Program-made: the position numbers and the translations under genes
The notes under the pieces: model-generated
Seen by the model: the letters and a program-made list of their open reading frames with translations, nothing else
Database searches by the model: none
Told to the model about the DNA's origin: nothing
Part shown: positions 34,817-43,967 of the stretch, piece after piece
How the letters are laid out: every line of letters starts with the position of its first letter
How positions within the stretch are numbered: the first letter of the stretch is position 1
Assembly: GCF_003076755.1 (NCBI RefSeq)
Contig: NZ_QDKM01000003.1
Location: forward strand, 483,983-547,982
Direction of reading: 5' to 3'
DNA from: Pararhodobacter oceanensis
Lineage (GTDB): Bacteria; Pseudomonadota; Alphaproteobacteria; Rhodobacterales; Rhodobacteraceae
DNA: 64,000 bases

Positions 34817-37150
34817 TCAGCGTTTCTTCATCGCATCCAGCAACGCCGCGCCGAATCCACCGGGTTCCTGTGCGGATTTCTTCGGTCCGGCACTGCCGCC
34901 GCGCTGCGGTTTGCCGCTTTTGCCCTGCGAATCACGCGGTTTGCCGCGTCCGCCCCGCGAATCGCCACCCGCATCACCGGCGTTATCCTTGCGCATGGTC
35001 AGGCCGATCCGCTTACGCGCCACATCGACCTCGACCACGCGCACTTTCACCACATCGCCGGCTTTGACCACTTCATGCGGGTCTTTGACGAACCGGTCGG
35101 CCAACTGGCTGACATGCACCAGCCCGTCTTGATGGACACCGACATCGACAAAGGCGCCAAAGGCCGCGACGTTGGTTACCGTGCCTTCCAACTGCATGCC
35201 GGGTTTCAAGTCGCGGATTTCGTTGACCCCCTCGGCAAAACTGGCGGTTTTGAACTCAGGCCGCGGGTCACGGCCCGGCTTTTCCAGCTCGGCCATGATG
35301 TCGCGCACGGTCGGCAGGCCGAATTTTCCGCCGACAAACTCCTCGGGTTCCAGCCGCCGCACCGGTGCTGGATCCTTCATCAACACCGAGACATCGCGGC
35401 CCGTGGCGCTGACGATACGCCGCGCCAGATCATAGGCTTCGGGGTGCACCGAGGAGGCATCGAGCGGCTCTTTGCCGTCCTGAATGCGCAGGAATCCCGC
35501 CGCCTGCTCAAAGGCTTTCGGCCCCAGCCGCGGCACTTTCAGCAATTCCTTGCGGCTAGCAAAGCGCCCGTTGGCATTGCGATGTGCGACCAGCGATTCC
35601 GCCAGCCCCGCGCTCAGCCCCGAAATCCGCGCCAGCAAGGGCGCCGAGGCGGTGTTGAGGTCCACGCCGACCGCGTTCACCGCATCCTCGACGACCCCGT
35701 CCAGCGCCTTGCCCAGCGCCGATTGGTTCACGTCATGCTGATACTGGCCGACGCCAATCGCCTTGGGTTCGATTTTCACCAGTTCCGCCAACGGGTCCTG
35801 CAAGCGCCGCGCAATGCTGACCGCGCCGCGCAGGGACACATCCAGATCGGGAAATTCCCGCGCCGCCAGTTCGCTGGCCGAATAGACCGAAGCGCCGGCC
35901 TCGCTGACCACCATTTTCGCGGGACGCGCGCCGCTGAGTTTGCCCAGCATCTGCGCCACCAGCGCATCGGTCTCGCGGCTGGCGGTGCCATTGCCAATCG
36001 CGATCAGCGCCACGTTGTGTTTGCGCACCAGATGCTCCAGCGCCGCCAGCGATCCCTGCACATCGAGACGCGGCTGGAACGGGTAGATCGTGGCAGTGTC
36101 CAGAACCTTGCCGGTCGCATCCACTACGGCCACTTTGACACCGGTGCGAATACCGGGATCGAGCCCCATCGTCGTTTTCGCGCCCGCGGGTGCAGCCAGC
36201 AGCAAATCCTTGAGGTTGCGGGCGAAAACGCGGATTGCCTCGGCCTCGGCGGCCTCGCGCAATTCGGTCATCAGGTCAATCGTCAGCGAGAGTTTCAGCT
36301 TGATCCGCCAGACCCAACCGGCGACCTGATCGAGCCAGATATCGCCCTTGCCCGCCTGCCCGACATCCAGCGCCCGCTTGACCATCTTCTCGGCGGCGCT
36401 TTGCCCGCGCGCGGCTTCCGGCTCGACCACCAGATCGAGCGCCAGAAACCCCTCGTTGCGGCCCCGCATCATCGCCAAAGCGCGGTGGCTCGGCACGCCG
36501 GACCAGCGCTCGGAATGGGCGAAGTAATCGGCGAATTTCGCGCCCTCTTGTTCTTTGCCCTCCAGCACCGAAGCCTGCAATTGCGCGACTTCTTTCATAT
36601 GCGCGCGCAGCTTTGCCTTCAGCGCCGCATCCTCGACCAGCCCTTCGGCAATGATCTCGCGCGCGCCCTCAAGAGCCGATTTCACATCCGCCACCGCCTC
36701 ATTCAGATACCCCGCCGACAATGCCTCGGGATCCGCCGCGCGGTCTGCCAGTATCGCCTCGGCCAAAGGCTCCAAGCCGTTTTCGCGGGCGATCATCGCC
36801 TTGGTGCGCCGCTTGGGTTTGAACGGCAGATAGAGGTCTTCGAGCACCGCCTTGGTCTCGGCGCCGAGAATGGATTTCTCCAACCCGTCGGTCAATTTGC
36901 CCTGCGTGCGGATGCTCTCGAGGATCACCCCGCGCCGCGCCTCCATCTCGCGCAGATAGGCGAGCCGGTCGGCCAGCGTGCGCAGCTGCGTGTCATCCAG
37001 CCCGCCGGTGGCCTCCTTGCGGTAGCGCGCGACGAAAGGCACCGTCGCGCCCTCATCCAGCAGCGCCACGGTTGCCGCGACCTGCTCGGGACGGGCGCCG
37101 ATTTCGGCAGCAATCTGTCGGGAAATACGCGGTTGGGCGGTCTGGGTCAC
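34817..37150 (-). CDS. tex: Tex-family RNA-binding transcription accessory protein
   Basis: A 777-residue Tex protein. It binds nucleic acid and contacts transcription and translation machinery. Domains in order: N-terminal helical Tex domain ([37 protein letters not shown]), a YqgF/RuvC-like domain ([18 protein letters not shown]), helix-hairpin-helix ([33 protein letters not shown]) and a C-terminal S1 RNA-binding domain ([24 protein letters not shown]). A basic Gly-rich tail follows. The GTG at 37150 gives the standard start [12 protein letters not shown]; the longer frame to 37294 has no protein-like sequence. Confidence 0.94.
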   Translation of the reverse strand: MTQTAQPRISRQIAAEIGARPEQVAATVALLDEGATVPFVARYRKEATGGLDDTQLRTLADRLAYLREMEARRGVILESIRTQGKLTDGLEKSILGAETKAVLEDLYLPFKPKRRTKAMIARENGLEPLAEAILADRAADPEALSAGYLNEAVADVKSALEGAREIIAEGLVEDAALKAKLRAHMKEVAQLQASVLEGKEQEGAKFADYFAHSERWSGVPSHRALAMMRGRNEGFLALDLVVEPEAARGQSAAEKMVKRALDVGQAGKGDIWLDQVAGWVWRIKLKLSLTIDLMTELREAAEAEAIRVFARNLKDLLLAAPAGAKTTMGLDPGIRTGVKVAVVDATGKVLDTATIYPFQPRLDVQGSLAALEHLVRKHNVALIAIGNGTASRETDALVAQMLGKLSGARPAKMVVSEAGASVYSASELAAREFPDLDVSLRGAVSIARRLQDPLAELVKIEPKAIGVGQYQHDVNQSALGKALDGVVEDAVNAVGVDLNTASAPLLARISGLSAGLAESLVAHRNANGRFASRKELLKVPRLGPKAFEQAAGFLRIQDGKEPLDASSVHPEAYDLARRIVSATGRDVSVLMKDPAPVRRLEPEEFVGGKFGLPTVRDIMAELEKPGRDPRPEFKTASFAEGVNEIRDLKPGMQLEGTVTNVAAFGAFVDVGVHQDGLVHVSQLADRFVKDPHEVVKAGDVVKVRVVEVDVARKRIGLTMRKDNAGDAGGDSRGGRGKPRDSQGKSGKPQRGGSAGPKKSAQEPGGFGAALLDAMKKR

Positions 37151-37322
37151 GGCGGGCCTCTTGGCTGGAATTCGAGCGGCGACACTATCCGCCCCACGCG
37201 CCCAATCCAAGCCTCCAATCCCCGCCCCCTCATCTGTCCACAAATATCCCGGGGTCTGGGGCAGCGCCCCAGTCGACAGCGGCCTCTGGCGCATCGCATG
37301 CCTCTTGGGCTATCACCGTGCC

Positions 37323-37829
37323 ATGATCACCCGCACCCATACCAAGGGCGACGCGCCCTCGACCGCGCTCTATTCCCCCTGCGAAAACTACCGCTATGCG
37401 CTGACCCGTGTCTGGGACGAGGGCGGGCGCAGGGTGCTTTTCGTCATGCTCAACCCCTCGACCGCGACCGAGGTGCAGAATGATCCCACCGTCGAGCGTT
37501 GCGAGCGGCGCGCGCGGGCGCTGGGGTTTGGCGGGTTTCGGGTGTGCAATATCTTTGCCTACCGCGCCACCGATCCAAAAGTGATGCGCGCGCAGGCTGA
37601 TCCGACAGGACCACAGAATGACGCGGCGATCCTTGAGGGCGCGGCTTGGGCGGATACGGTGGTCTGCGCTTGGGGCACGCATGGCGCACATCTATCACGC
37701 GGCGCCGAGGTCGAGGCGCTGCTGCGTGCCAGCGGCAAACCGCTGTGGCATCTGGGCCTGAGCAAAGCCGGTCACCCCAAACACCCGCTCTATATCGCCT
37801 ATGCGCATCAACCGGTGATCTGGGACTGA
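37323..37829 (+). CDS. DUF1643 protein
   Basis: A 168-residue cytoplasmic protein of the DUF1643 family, whose function is unknown. Family features are YRYALTRVWDEG, LFVMLNPSTATEVQNDPTVERC, NIFAYRATDP and GHPKHPLYIAYA at the C-terminus. The ATG at 37323 is the start used by relatives. It is divergent from tex with about 170 bases between and convergent with the outer-membrane barrel gene, with only nine bases between the two stops. Confidence 0.85.
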   Translation: MITRTHTKGDAPSTALYSPCENYRYALTRVWDEGGRRVLFVMLNPSTATEVQNDPTVERCERRARALGFGGFRVCNIFAYRATDPKVMRAQADPTGPQNDAAILEGAAWADTVVCAWGTHGAHLSRGAEVEALLRASGKPLWHLGLSKAGHPKHPLYIAYAHQPVIWD

Positions 37830-37838
37830 TCGCTGCGG

Positions 37839-39425
37839 TTACGAACGGCTGGGCAGCGAGAAGCGGTAAGACATGCCCAAGCCGATCGAGTAGTTGCGCC
37901 AGCGGTTGTTGGGGCTCGCGCCGGTGTATTGGCCCAGCGAGGTGGTGCCGCCGATCTGCCCATAGAGCGAGAACCGGTCGTTGATATAGTAATTCACCCC
38001 CAGCGAGGGATAGATCAACGCGCCGACCTCATGGCTCGAACTCACCCCGACATCATTGCCGCCGACCATCAGCTGCGCATAGCCCTGAAACCGCCCCGAA
38101 CGTGACAGGCTGCGCTGATAGCCCAGCCCGATGAAAGCCTCGGCATAGCCGGCAAAGCCGCGGAAGGCATTGGCGGCAATCGCCATCTGCGCGGCGGCAT
38201 ACCAACGCTCGTTCAGCGCGTAATCGACCTGCACCGCGACCATATTCAACGGATCGGAATTGCGCCCGTTGTAATAGATTTGCGAGGTGCGGCGGGCAAA
38301 GACATTCAACCTTACGCCGCGCATCGTGTAATCCAGCGGCCCCTGCGACTCACGCCGCTCACGGTTCGAATAGGACAGGTGGTAATTCAGCCCCAGCCCG
38401 ACCGTCCAATTGCGCGAGGTGCCAAAGGGCGCATACATATAGCCGGCGGAAAACGTCGCGCCGAGCCCGTTGCGCCACAAATATTCCATCGTCACTTTCG
38501 GATAGATCAGAAAGCCGGAGCCGGTATCGACGGTATCGGTCACCCAGCCGCTGCTGCCCAGACCAAGCTGGCCATAAAGGTTCAACCGCGGCGACAGCGA
38601 GAACCGCCGCCCGATGCCGCCATAAGCCTGATTATACCAAAGCAGGCCGGAATACCCCAGATCGACAGAGAAGAACGTATAGATATTCTCGGTGTGGAAA
38701 TGGCTGAATTGCAGCGCCACCAGCCCGATATTGCCGCGGTAGCTGCCGGTCGGATTGATCTGCCGCATATGGGTGGCGCCCAGCGAGACGATATTCTCAT
38801 GCTGCGGCGCGTGATAGGCCTCGGCCCCCAGCCTGCGACCGGCATCGGCATAAGAGCCGGTGGTCAGCGACAGCGGAGTTTGCACAAAGAGGTTTACTGC
38901 TGTGTCATTGATCGGCGAATCCAGGATCGCGATCCGCGCCACATTGACGCCAAAACTAAAGCGGCGCGCCTGATAGCCGACACCGGCATAAGCCCGGCCA
39001 TAGAGCCCCTGCCCCGAGAAGGTGCGGATATTGGTCACGCTCGAGCCGCCAGCACCGACACCGACCGAAACGCCCGCGTTGACGAACCAATTGCCCCACA
39101 TCCTGCGCTGCGCATGGAGCGTCGCATCGGCGCCGAAGAATCCGCCGTAATTGCCCTCGGCAATCGGGGCAAAGGCGCCAATCCCGTAATAGAGCCAGTC
39201 ATTCGCGCGCAGCAGGTAATGCAGGCTCATCAGATCAAAGGCGCCGCCATTGGACAGGGTCAGCCGGCTGTAATCCAGCATCAACATCCCCGAGACTCGG
39301 CGGATCGCGCCCTGATCATCGGGTATGTTCAGCGTCATTTCCTCAGCCGCTGCCCTACCCGCCACGCCCAATTGCCCAAGGCAGATCAGACAGAGCACCG
39401 CGACCTGCATCCTCAGCCAGCGCAT
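37839..39425 (-). CDS. predicted outer-membrane beta-barrel protein, unknown function
   Basis: A 528-residue exported protein that I cannot name. The ATG at 39425 leads into a clear signal peptide (RMQVAVLCLICLGQLGVAGRAAA, cut before EEMTLN). The rest is a long run of amphipathic beta strands with many Tyr/Gly (e.g. GLYGRAYAGVGYQARRFSFG, RLNLYGQLGLGSSGW, FSLYGQIGGTTSLG) and ends LGMSYRFSLPSRS. This composition suggests an outer-membrane barrel, perhaps 20 or more strands. It lies 1.2 kb from the curli genes on the opposite strand. It is not CsgG, which is far shorter and a lipoprotein. Confidence 0.68.
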   Translation of the reverse strand: MRWLRMQVAVLCLICLGQLGVAGRAAAEEMTLNIPDDQGAIRRVSGMLMLDYSRLTLSNGGAFDLMSLHYLLRANDWLYYGIGAFAPIAEGNYGGFFGADATLHAQRRMWGNWFVNAGVSVGVGAGGSSVTNIRTFSGQGLYGRAYAGVGYQARRFSFGVNVARIAILDSPINDTAVNLFVQTPLSLTTGSYADAGRRLGAEAYHAPQHENIVSLGATHMRQINPTGSYRGNIGLVALQFSHFHTENIYTFFSVDLGYSGLLWYNQAYGGIGRRFSLSPRLNLYGQLGLGSSGWVTDTVDTGSGFLIYPKVTMEYLWRNGLGATFSAGYMYAPFGTSRNWTVGLGLNYHLSYSNRERRESQGPLDYTMRGVRLNVFARRTSQIYYNGRNSDPLNMVAVQVDYALNERWYAAAQMAIAANAFRGFAGYAEAFIGLGYQRSLSRSGRFQGYAQLMVGGNDVGVSSSHEVGALIYPSLGVNYYINDRFSLYGQIGGTTSLGQYTGASPNNRWRNYSIGLGMSYRFSLPSRS

Positions 39426-39662
39426 GCTGCGCAGAACGGGCGTTTGCAGGCGGGCATTGCGGCGGATCGGCAGCGCGTCAGATAGGTGCATCCAGAGGCT
39501 TTCGCTATGTCATCGGCTAATGGGCGACGTGATCGGCCGATCCCGTCTGCCCTGCAGCTTATGCGGAATTGCGGCATCCTGTCACGGTGAAATCACTTTC
39601 CTGCGAGGAAAACCGGACCGGTGTGGCCCAGCGCGCACCACCTGCCGCCGGGGTGCATTGGC

Positions 39663-40055
39663 TCAGTAATACGGCCCTGCCACCAGCCGCTGCGAGATCC
39701 ACCAGATATTGCCCGCCGGATCGCGGACCCCGCCCTGCCGGTCGCCATAGTCCATATCACCGATCTCCATGATCACCTCCGCCCCCGCGCGCCTCGCCCT
39801 GAGCATCGCCGCCTCGGCATCCTCGACATAAAGATAAAACGCCGCGCGGCTGGCGGGGAAAGCCTCGGAGGCTTCAGCCAGCATGATCGTCGCGCCACTG
39901 ATGCGCATCTGACAATTGGCGATGCGCCCGTCCGGCGCGGTGCTGCGCCCGAGTTCCTCTGCCGCCAGTGCGCGCTGCAAAAAGTGCAGATAGGCCTCGG
40001 TGCCATCGACAAACACATAAGGGGTGACGGCAGAGAATCCTTCAGGGATCGGCAT
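39663..40055 (-). CDS. VOC-superfamily (PhnB-like) protein
   Basis: A 130-residue protein of the glyoxalase/bleomycin-resistance superfamily. It starts IPEGFSAVTPYVFVDGTEAYLHFLQRAL and ends with GGVRDPAGNIWWIS, typical of PhnB-like members. FYLYVEDAEAAMLRARRAGAEVIME is the second beta-alpha unit. Such proteins often act on small molecules, but this one's substrate is unknown. It is a single-gene unit, with no close partner. Confidence 0.85.
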   Translation of the reverse strand: MPIPEGFSAVTPYVFVDGTEAYLHFLQRALAAEELGRSTAPDGRIANCQMRISGATIMLAEASEAFPASRAAFYLYVEDAEAAMLRARRAGAEVIMEIGDMDYGDRQGGVRDPAGNIWWISQRLVAGPYY

Positions 40056-40627
40056 AGGGGCATCCTTTTGCTGGGATCAGACGTGTATAGCACAAGAAGC
40101 CGGTGAGTAGATGGTGACTCGGCGCACCGTTGCCGCGCGAATCATCGGTTTTGCCGTGCCACATGCGAATCGATTTCCTCGATATTCGCCGCTTTTCAGC
40201 GCGCTTCGGCGCCATTGCCCGTGGCCAGCGCCCCGAAATGCCGCTGTCATCCGATAACCGTCGGCCAAATCACCCCGAAATTCGCCGCGCCGCACCTCTG
40301 CGCCAAGCGTCATTGGTCAAAAAGATACGATTGCCGCCGGTGATAGCGGCTTTCTTTGGCAGCGAGTCGAATCGAATAATTTATATTAATTTACAATGCA
40401 CTACGCGGATCACACAGCAAGGATTCCCGCCTGTTATCGGATAACACCCCCATGGTTATCGCAGATCGTCGCGCTGATTTTGTCTGACCAGTGGCAAAGC
40501 GGCAGATTGAACTCATCGGAAGCGCAATCACACCGACACAGACAGACCACGACAAGCGCCCTCCGACACACAACGCAGATCCTTTTTCAAACCGGCACTC
40601 ACGCCACACATATAAATGGAGATCACC
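40056..40627. promoter_or_regulatory. long control region upstream of the curli cassette
   Basis: 572 bases with no convincing gene. It is AT-rich around 40375-40400 (AATTTATATTAATTTAC), a likely promoter zone. A 13-base perfect palindrome GTTATC-G-GATAAC lies at 40433-40445, with half-site copies at 40253-40258 (GATAAC) and 40455-40460 (GTTATC). These look like binding sites of one regulator. The length fits the long regulated intergenic regions known for curli operons. Confidence 0.5.
40433..40445. promoter_or_regulatory. candidate operator palindrome GTTATCGGATAAC
   Basis: Perfect dyad with a central G, about 185 bases before the first curlin gene. Half-sites are repeated at 40455-40460 and, inverted, at 40253-40258. 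No known regulator is assigned. Confidence 0.4.
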
Positions 40628-41065
40628 ATGTTCCTCGCAAAAACCTTTAAAGCCGCCTCGGTCGTCCTGATGATCACTGCCACCGCCGCTCCGGCACTGG
40701 CCAACGGACACCAGATCTGGATCGAGCAATACGGCGCCAACAACCAGATCGGTGGCGGTCAGTCCGGCCATCGCCAGCGCCTGACGGTCATTCAAGACGG
40801 TCACTCGAATATCTCGATCAACACCCAGGACGGTCGCCGCAATAACGCTGCGGTGGGTCAGGTTGGCGTCAACAACTTCGTCGACACCGACCAGCAGGGT
40901 CGCCGCAACAGCGTCGGCGTCGCCCAGTTCGGTTGGAACAACTCGGCCGGTGTTGGCCAGTATGGCCGCGATAACGCCGCTGCCGTGGTCCAGAACGGCC
41001 ATAACAACTCGGCCGGTGTGACGCAGGTTGGCTCGAACAACTCGGTCGCCATCGTCCAGAACTAA
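40628..41065 (+). CDS. curlin-repeat protein, CsgA-like
   Basis: An exported 145-residue amyloid subunit candidate. The signal peptide (TFKAASVVLMITATAAPALA) is followed by NGHQIWIEQYGANNQ and then about five repeats of 22 residues with the Q-x-G-x-x-N curlin pattern (GQVGVNNF, AQFGWNNSAGVGQYGRDN, VVQNGHNNSAGVTQVGSNN). Curlin repeats stack as a beta-solenoid and form amyloid fibres outside the cell. A GGAG site precedes the ATG at 40628. It is the first gene of a three-gene curli cassette. Secretion genes (csgG, csgE, csgF) are not in the window. Confidence 0.85.
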   Translation: MFLAKTFKAASVVLMITATAAPALANGHQIWIEQYGANNQIGGGQSGHRQRLTVIQDGHSNISINTQDGRRNNAAVGQVGVNNFVDTDQQGRRNSVGVAQFGWNNSAGVGQYGRDNAAAVVQNGHNNSAGVTQVGSNNSVAIVQN

Positions 41066-41153
41066 GACTTTGAGCCTGGCTGCGGGGCTCTCTCCCTGCC
41101 CTGCAGCCGCCCCAGATTTTCGCCCCTTTATTCATAGCCACAGGAGACATCCC

Positions 41154-41567
41154 ATGCGTGCCAATCTCCCCCGCCGCACCCCTGCCCTGATCATCGGCCT
41201 GTCACTCGCCGGCGTCGCGGCAGTTGCCTGCGGCATCCCCGCCAGCATCGCCGGCACCAATTCGAACACCAGTGCCCAGCAACCCACCCGCTGCGAAATC
41301 TCGCTGGAACGGGTGCAGGGCGGCACGATGATCGAAGGCCGGGTGACCTCGGATACCACGATCAACGGCAGCTACACGATGGCGATCACCAGCCGTTCGT
41401 CCGGTGGTTCGACCACGATCCGCCAGTCCGGTGATTTTCAAGCCACGCCCGGCACTCCGGCGATCTTGTCGGAAACCCGGATGATGGGCGCCCCCGGCAA
41501 CCATGATGTGGATCTCGATGTCCGCGTCTCGGGCCGCGCCCTGAGCTGCGATCAAGCCGAACTGTAG
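41154..41567 (+). CDS. csgH: CsgH-like curli assembly chaperone
   Basis: A 137-residue exported protein with an N-terminal hydrophobic segment (ALIIGLSLAGVAAVAC) and a beta-rich domain like the CsgH/CsgC Ig fold: RCEISLERVQGGTMIEGRV, INGSYTMAITSRSSGG, IRQSGDFQATPG, DVDLDVRVSGRALSC. CsgH is the alphaproteobacterial inhibitor that keeps curlin from aggregating in the periplasm. The two Cys near the ends of the domain may form a disulfide. An AGGAGA site precedes the ATG. Its position between two curlin-repeat genes strongly supports the call. Confidence 0.8.
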   Translation: MRANLPRRTPALIIGLSLAGVAAVACGIPASIAGTNSNTSAQQPTRCEISLERVQGGTMIEGRVTSDTTINGSYTMAITSRSSGGSTTIRQSGDFQATPGTPAILSETRMMGAPGNHDVDLDVRVSGRALSCDQAEL

Positions 41568-41573
41568 CACCTC

Positions 41574-41606
41574 GCGGCGGGGCCCACCCCTTCGGGCCTT
41601 GCCGCC
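41574..41606 (+). terminator. GC-rich hairpin between csgH-like and second curlin gene
   Basis: GGCGGGGCCC-ACCCCTTC-GGGCCTTGCCGCC forms an imperfect stem seven bases after the stop. There is no clear U run, so it may act as a partial terminator or an mRNA-stabilising element that sets different levels for the curli subunits. Confidence 0.4.
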
Positions 41607-41705
41607 GGACTTCAAAACTGAACCTCGATCAATTTTCCAACGACTTACTTTCAGACCCTTCATTTAACCCTCGTTATCTTCACCCCTCTGCCAAGGATTA
41701 TAGCC

Positions 41706-42107
41706 ATGAAAACCCTCGCTCTCGCCGCCGCTTTCGCCTCTGCCGTTGCCCTGCCGCTGGCCCCTGCCGCCGCCGGTTCGGGTGGTCAGGTCTCGATTAA
41801 CATCGCCCCGCAGAACGCTCAGGAAGAGCAAGCCCTGCGCTTCGGCCTCGCTGTCTTTGCCCTGGCTCAGGACATTGACGCCAATGGCCATGTCACCCAG
41901 ATCGGCGCTAATAACGCCGCCGGGATTGCTCAGGGCGGCCCGAACAACCAGGCGATCATCCATCAGGAAGGCTGCAACCATGACGGATCGATCACCCAAT
42001 CGGGCGGCCATAACGCCCACGGGTTGTTCCAGTTCGGCTGCAACACCTCGGGCCATGTCAACCAGACCGGTGGCCAAGCAGGATTGACGCTGCAGTTCGG
42101 CTGGTAA
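41706..42107 (+). CDS. curlin-repeat protein with two cysteines, CsgB-like
   Basis: A 133-residue exported protein (signal peptide LALAAAFASAVALPLAPAAAG) with curlin-type repeats: ITQ/VTQIGANNAAGIAQGGPNNQ, IIHQEGCNHDGSITQSGGHN, GLFQFGCNTSGHVNQTGG, and an aromatic end LQFGW. By position and its fewer, looser repeats it is likely the nucleator (CsgB-like) or a minor subunit. C90 and C112 occur at the same place in repeats one period (22 residues) apart, which is unusual in curlins. A UUCG terminator follows. Confidence 0.78.
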   Translation: MKTLALAAAFASAVALPLAPAAAGSGGQVSINIAPQNAQEEQALRFGLAVFALAQDIDANGHVTQIGANNAAGIAQGGPNNQAIIHQEGCNHDGSITQSGGHNAHGLFQFGCNTSGHVNQTGGQAGLTLQFGW

Positions 42108-42132
42108 AACCGGAAAGATTTCCAACACAGCG

Positions 42133-42163
42133 GGCGGACCTTCGGGTCCGCCTGTTTTCGTTT
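42133..42163 (+). terminator. rho-independent terminator with UUCG loop after the curli cassette
   Basis: GGCGGACC-TTCG-GGTCCGCC followed by TGTTTTCGTTT, 26 bases after the last curlin stop. Perfect eight-base stem with a stable tetraloop. Confidence 0.9.
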
Positions 42164-42179
42164 GCACCAAGCGAAAGCC

Positions 42180-42313
42180 GCGCATCGCCTGACCGCGGGA
42201 TGGCGAGCCTAACGGCTGAACGATGCGCTTTATGGGGCGTTCTACATCCATCATCTGAACGACGCACCCAGCCCCACCAAATCGCCAGCCCTGCGGGCGG
42301 TCTGGCGATGCGC
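42180..42313. repeat. MITE-like palindromic repeat, copy 2
   Basis: A unit of 134 bases matching 23819-23950: same order of blocks, including CGATGCGCTTTAT, CCAAATCGCCAGCCCTGCGGGCGG and the 17-base terminal inverted repeats (16 of 17 positions pair here). Similarity extends to about 42339 (GGCGGCTAACGCCTTGATTCCGCGCC). It directly follows the curli terminator. Confidence 0.75.
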
Positions 42314-42493
42314 GGCGGCTAACGCCTTGATTCCGCGCCACACCAATAAGGGAGGCCTCTGAGTCCGCCACTGTTCTTTTTGGCGTTTCCTGAGCTAGAC
42401 CAGACATCCAGCGCTACCCAACTCATCGTCAGTCCCGTGCGGGCGGTCCCCCTCTCCGTGGTTCTGAGAAAATCACCTCCCGGGTCGATGGGT

Positions 42494-42527
42494 CGATGCG
42501 CGGCGGCTATCGCCTTGATCCCGCGCC
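42494..42527. repeat. partial third copy of the MITE-like repeat (right end only)
   Basis: CGATGCGCGGCGGCTATCGCCTTGATCCCGCGCC matches the right end of copies 1 and 2 with two differences from copy 2. It lies 155 bases past copy 2, next to the glycerate kinase stop. The stretch 42340-42493 between them holds no gene that I can see. Confidence 0.6.
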
Positions 42528-42535
42528 CGCCCCGC

Positions 42536-43810
42536 TCAAGCCGTGATCATGATCGCCCGAAAGTCGTTCACATTGGTCAGCGTCGGACCGGTCACCACCT
42601 GATCGCCCAACGCGCCGAAGAACCCATGCGCGTCATTACAAGCCAGCGCCGCCTCCGCATCCAGCCCCAACGCCTGCGCCCGCGCCAATGTCTCCGGTCC
42701 GATCACCGCCCCCGCGACCTCGGCCGCGCCGTCCACCCCGTCGGTGTCACAGGCCAAGCCGTAAATTCCCGCCGCGCCGTCCAGCGCCAAGGCCAGCGCG
42801 AGGCAATATTCTGCGTTCGGCCCGCCCGAGCCATCGCCGCGCCGCGTCACCGTGACTTCGCCGCCCGAAAGCAACACCAAAGGCGGATCGCCCGCGCGCC
42901 GCCGCGCCTTGAGCGCCATAGCCTGCCGCGCGTGTTCTGCCGCCAACTCCCGCGCCTCGCCCTCAAGCGCATCGCCCAAGAGCTGCACCTCGCACCCCTC
43001 GCCTTGCGCCAGTTCCGCCGCCGCCTGCAAAGATTGTGCGGGCGCGGCGATGACACGGTTCTCACAACGCGAAAGCCGTGGATCACCCGGCGCCACCACG
43101 CTGCTTTGCTCCGCCAACGCGCGGGTCACCGACTCCGGCAGCTCGATCCCCCAGCGGCGCGCCACCTCCAGCGCCTCCGCGCTACTTGACGCATCTCCTA
43201 CCGTCGGCCCCGAGCCGATAAACGCCGGATCATCCCCCGGCACATCCGAGATCATCAGCGCCAGCATCCGCGCCGGATAGGCCGCCGCCGCGAGTTGCCC
43301 GCCTTTGACGCGGCTCAGATGTTTGCGCAGAACGTTCATCTGGCCGATCGGCGCGCCCGAGGCCAGAAGCGCCGCATTCACCGCCTGTTTTTCGGCCAGC
43401 GTCACACCCTCCACCGGCGCGACCAGCAAGGACGACGCCCCGCCCGAGATCAGCGCCAGAACGAAATCCCCCGCGCCCAGATCCGCCAGCAGGTCCAGCA
43501 TCCGCGCAGTGGCCTCGGCGCCTGCCGCGTCCGGCACCGGATGCGCGGCCTCGACAATCTCGATCCCCGCGCATTCGCGCGCATAGCCGTAGCGGGTGAT
43601 CACCAGACCCTCGCAGGGGCCCCATGCGGCCTCGACCGCCTCGGCCATCCGCGCGCTGGCCTTGCCCGCGCCGATCACCACCACACGGCCCGCCGGTTTC
43701 TCTGGCAAATGCGCCGCCAAGGCGCGCATCGGGTCGGCGACCTCAACCGCGCGGGCAAAGAGGGCGCGCAACAGCGTCACTGGGTCGAAAACTGGCGAGG
43801 CGGCGGTCAT
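42536..43810 (-). CDS. glycerate 2-kinase, MOFRL family (hydroxypyruvate reductase/TtuD-like)
   Basis: A 424-residue enzyme that phosphorylates glycerate to 2-phosphoglycerate. Features are GRVVVIGAGKASARMAEAVE, LALISGGASSLLVAPVEGV, LRKHLSRVKGGQLAAAAYPA and LMISDVPGDDP from the DUF4147 domain, and the MOFRL domain near the end (LLSGGEVTVTRRG, GGPNAEYCLALALAL, ACDTDGVDGAAEVAGA). Older databases call such proteins hydroxypyruvate reductase. It is divergent from the benzoate-CoA ligase gene, with the shared 240-base region holding the BoxR-type sites. There is no evident link to benzoate. Confidence 0.92.
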   Translation of the reverse strand: MTAASPVFDPVTLLRALFARAVEVADPMRALAAHLPEKPAGRVVVIGAGKASARMAEAVEAAWGPCEGLVITRYGYARECAGIEIVEAAHPVPDAAGAEATARMLDLLADLGAGDFVLALISGGASSLLVAPVEGVTLAEKQAVNAALLASGAPIGQMNVLRKHLSRVKGGQLAAAAYPARMLALMISDVPGDDPAFIGSGPTVGDASSSAEALEVARRWGIELPESVTRALAEQSSVVAPGDPRLSRCENRVIAAPAQSLQAAAELAQGEGCEVQLLGDALEGEARELAAEHARQAMALKARRRAGDPPLVLLSGGEVTVTRRGDGSGGPNAEYCLALALALDGAAGIYGLACDTDGVDGAAEVAGAVIGPETLARAQALGLDAEAALACNDAHGFFGALGDQVVTGPTLTNVNDFRAIMITA

Positions 43811-43916
43811 GAGCGATCCCTGGGGTGATTTGTGGCAATTCGCGCGTAGCGGAGCATAAGCGAGGGGATTTGCACAGCGGCTTTCGCCTGCGATCTATGC
43901 CGCCCGCTGGCGCTTG

Positions 43917-43930
43917 TGCAAAAAACTGCA
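43917..43930. promoter_or_regulatory. BoxR-type operator TGCA-N6-TGCA, upstream of benzoate-CoA ligase
   Basis: TGCA AAAAAC TGCA matches the direct-repeat TGCA-N6-TGCA site known for BzdR/BoxR regulators. It lies about 120 bases before the ligase start. A further TGCA occurs at 43949-43952. Confidence 0.6.
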
Positions 43931-43967
43931 ACCACTCTAGGATTATCTTGCATTTCAAAATGACTAT

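Noticed and set aside
37246..37272. GGTCTGGGGCAGCGCCCCAG hairpin between tex and the DUF1643 gene
   Set aside because: It lies between two divergent starts, has no U run and is too short to call a riboswitch or terminator.
35075..37483. 802-codon open frame antisense to tex
   Set aside because: tex is complete with all domains; the antisense frame is a codon-bias shadow.
40369..40395. Possible sigma-54 promoter (TTGGCAG...) upstream of the curli cassette
   Set aside because: The second conserved block (TTGC) is missing at the right distance.
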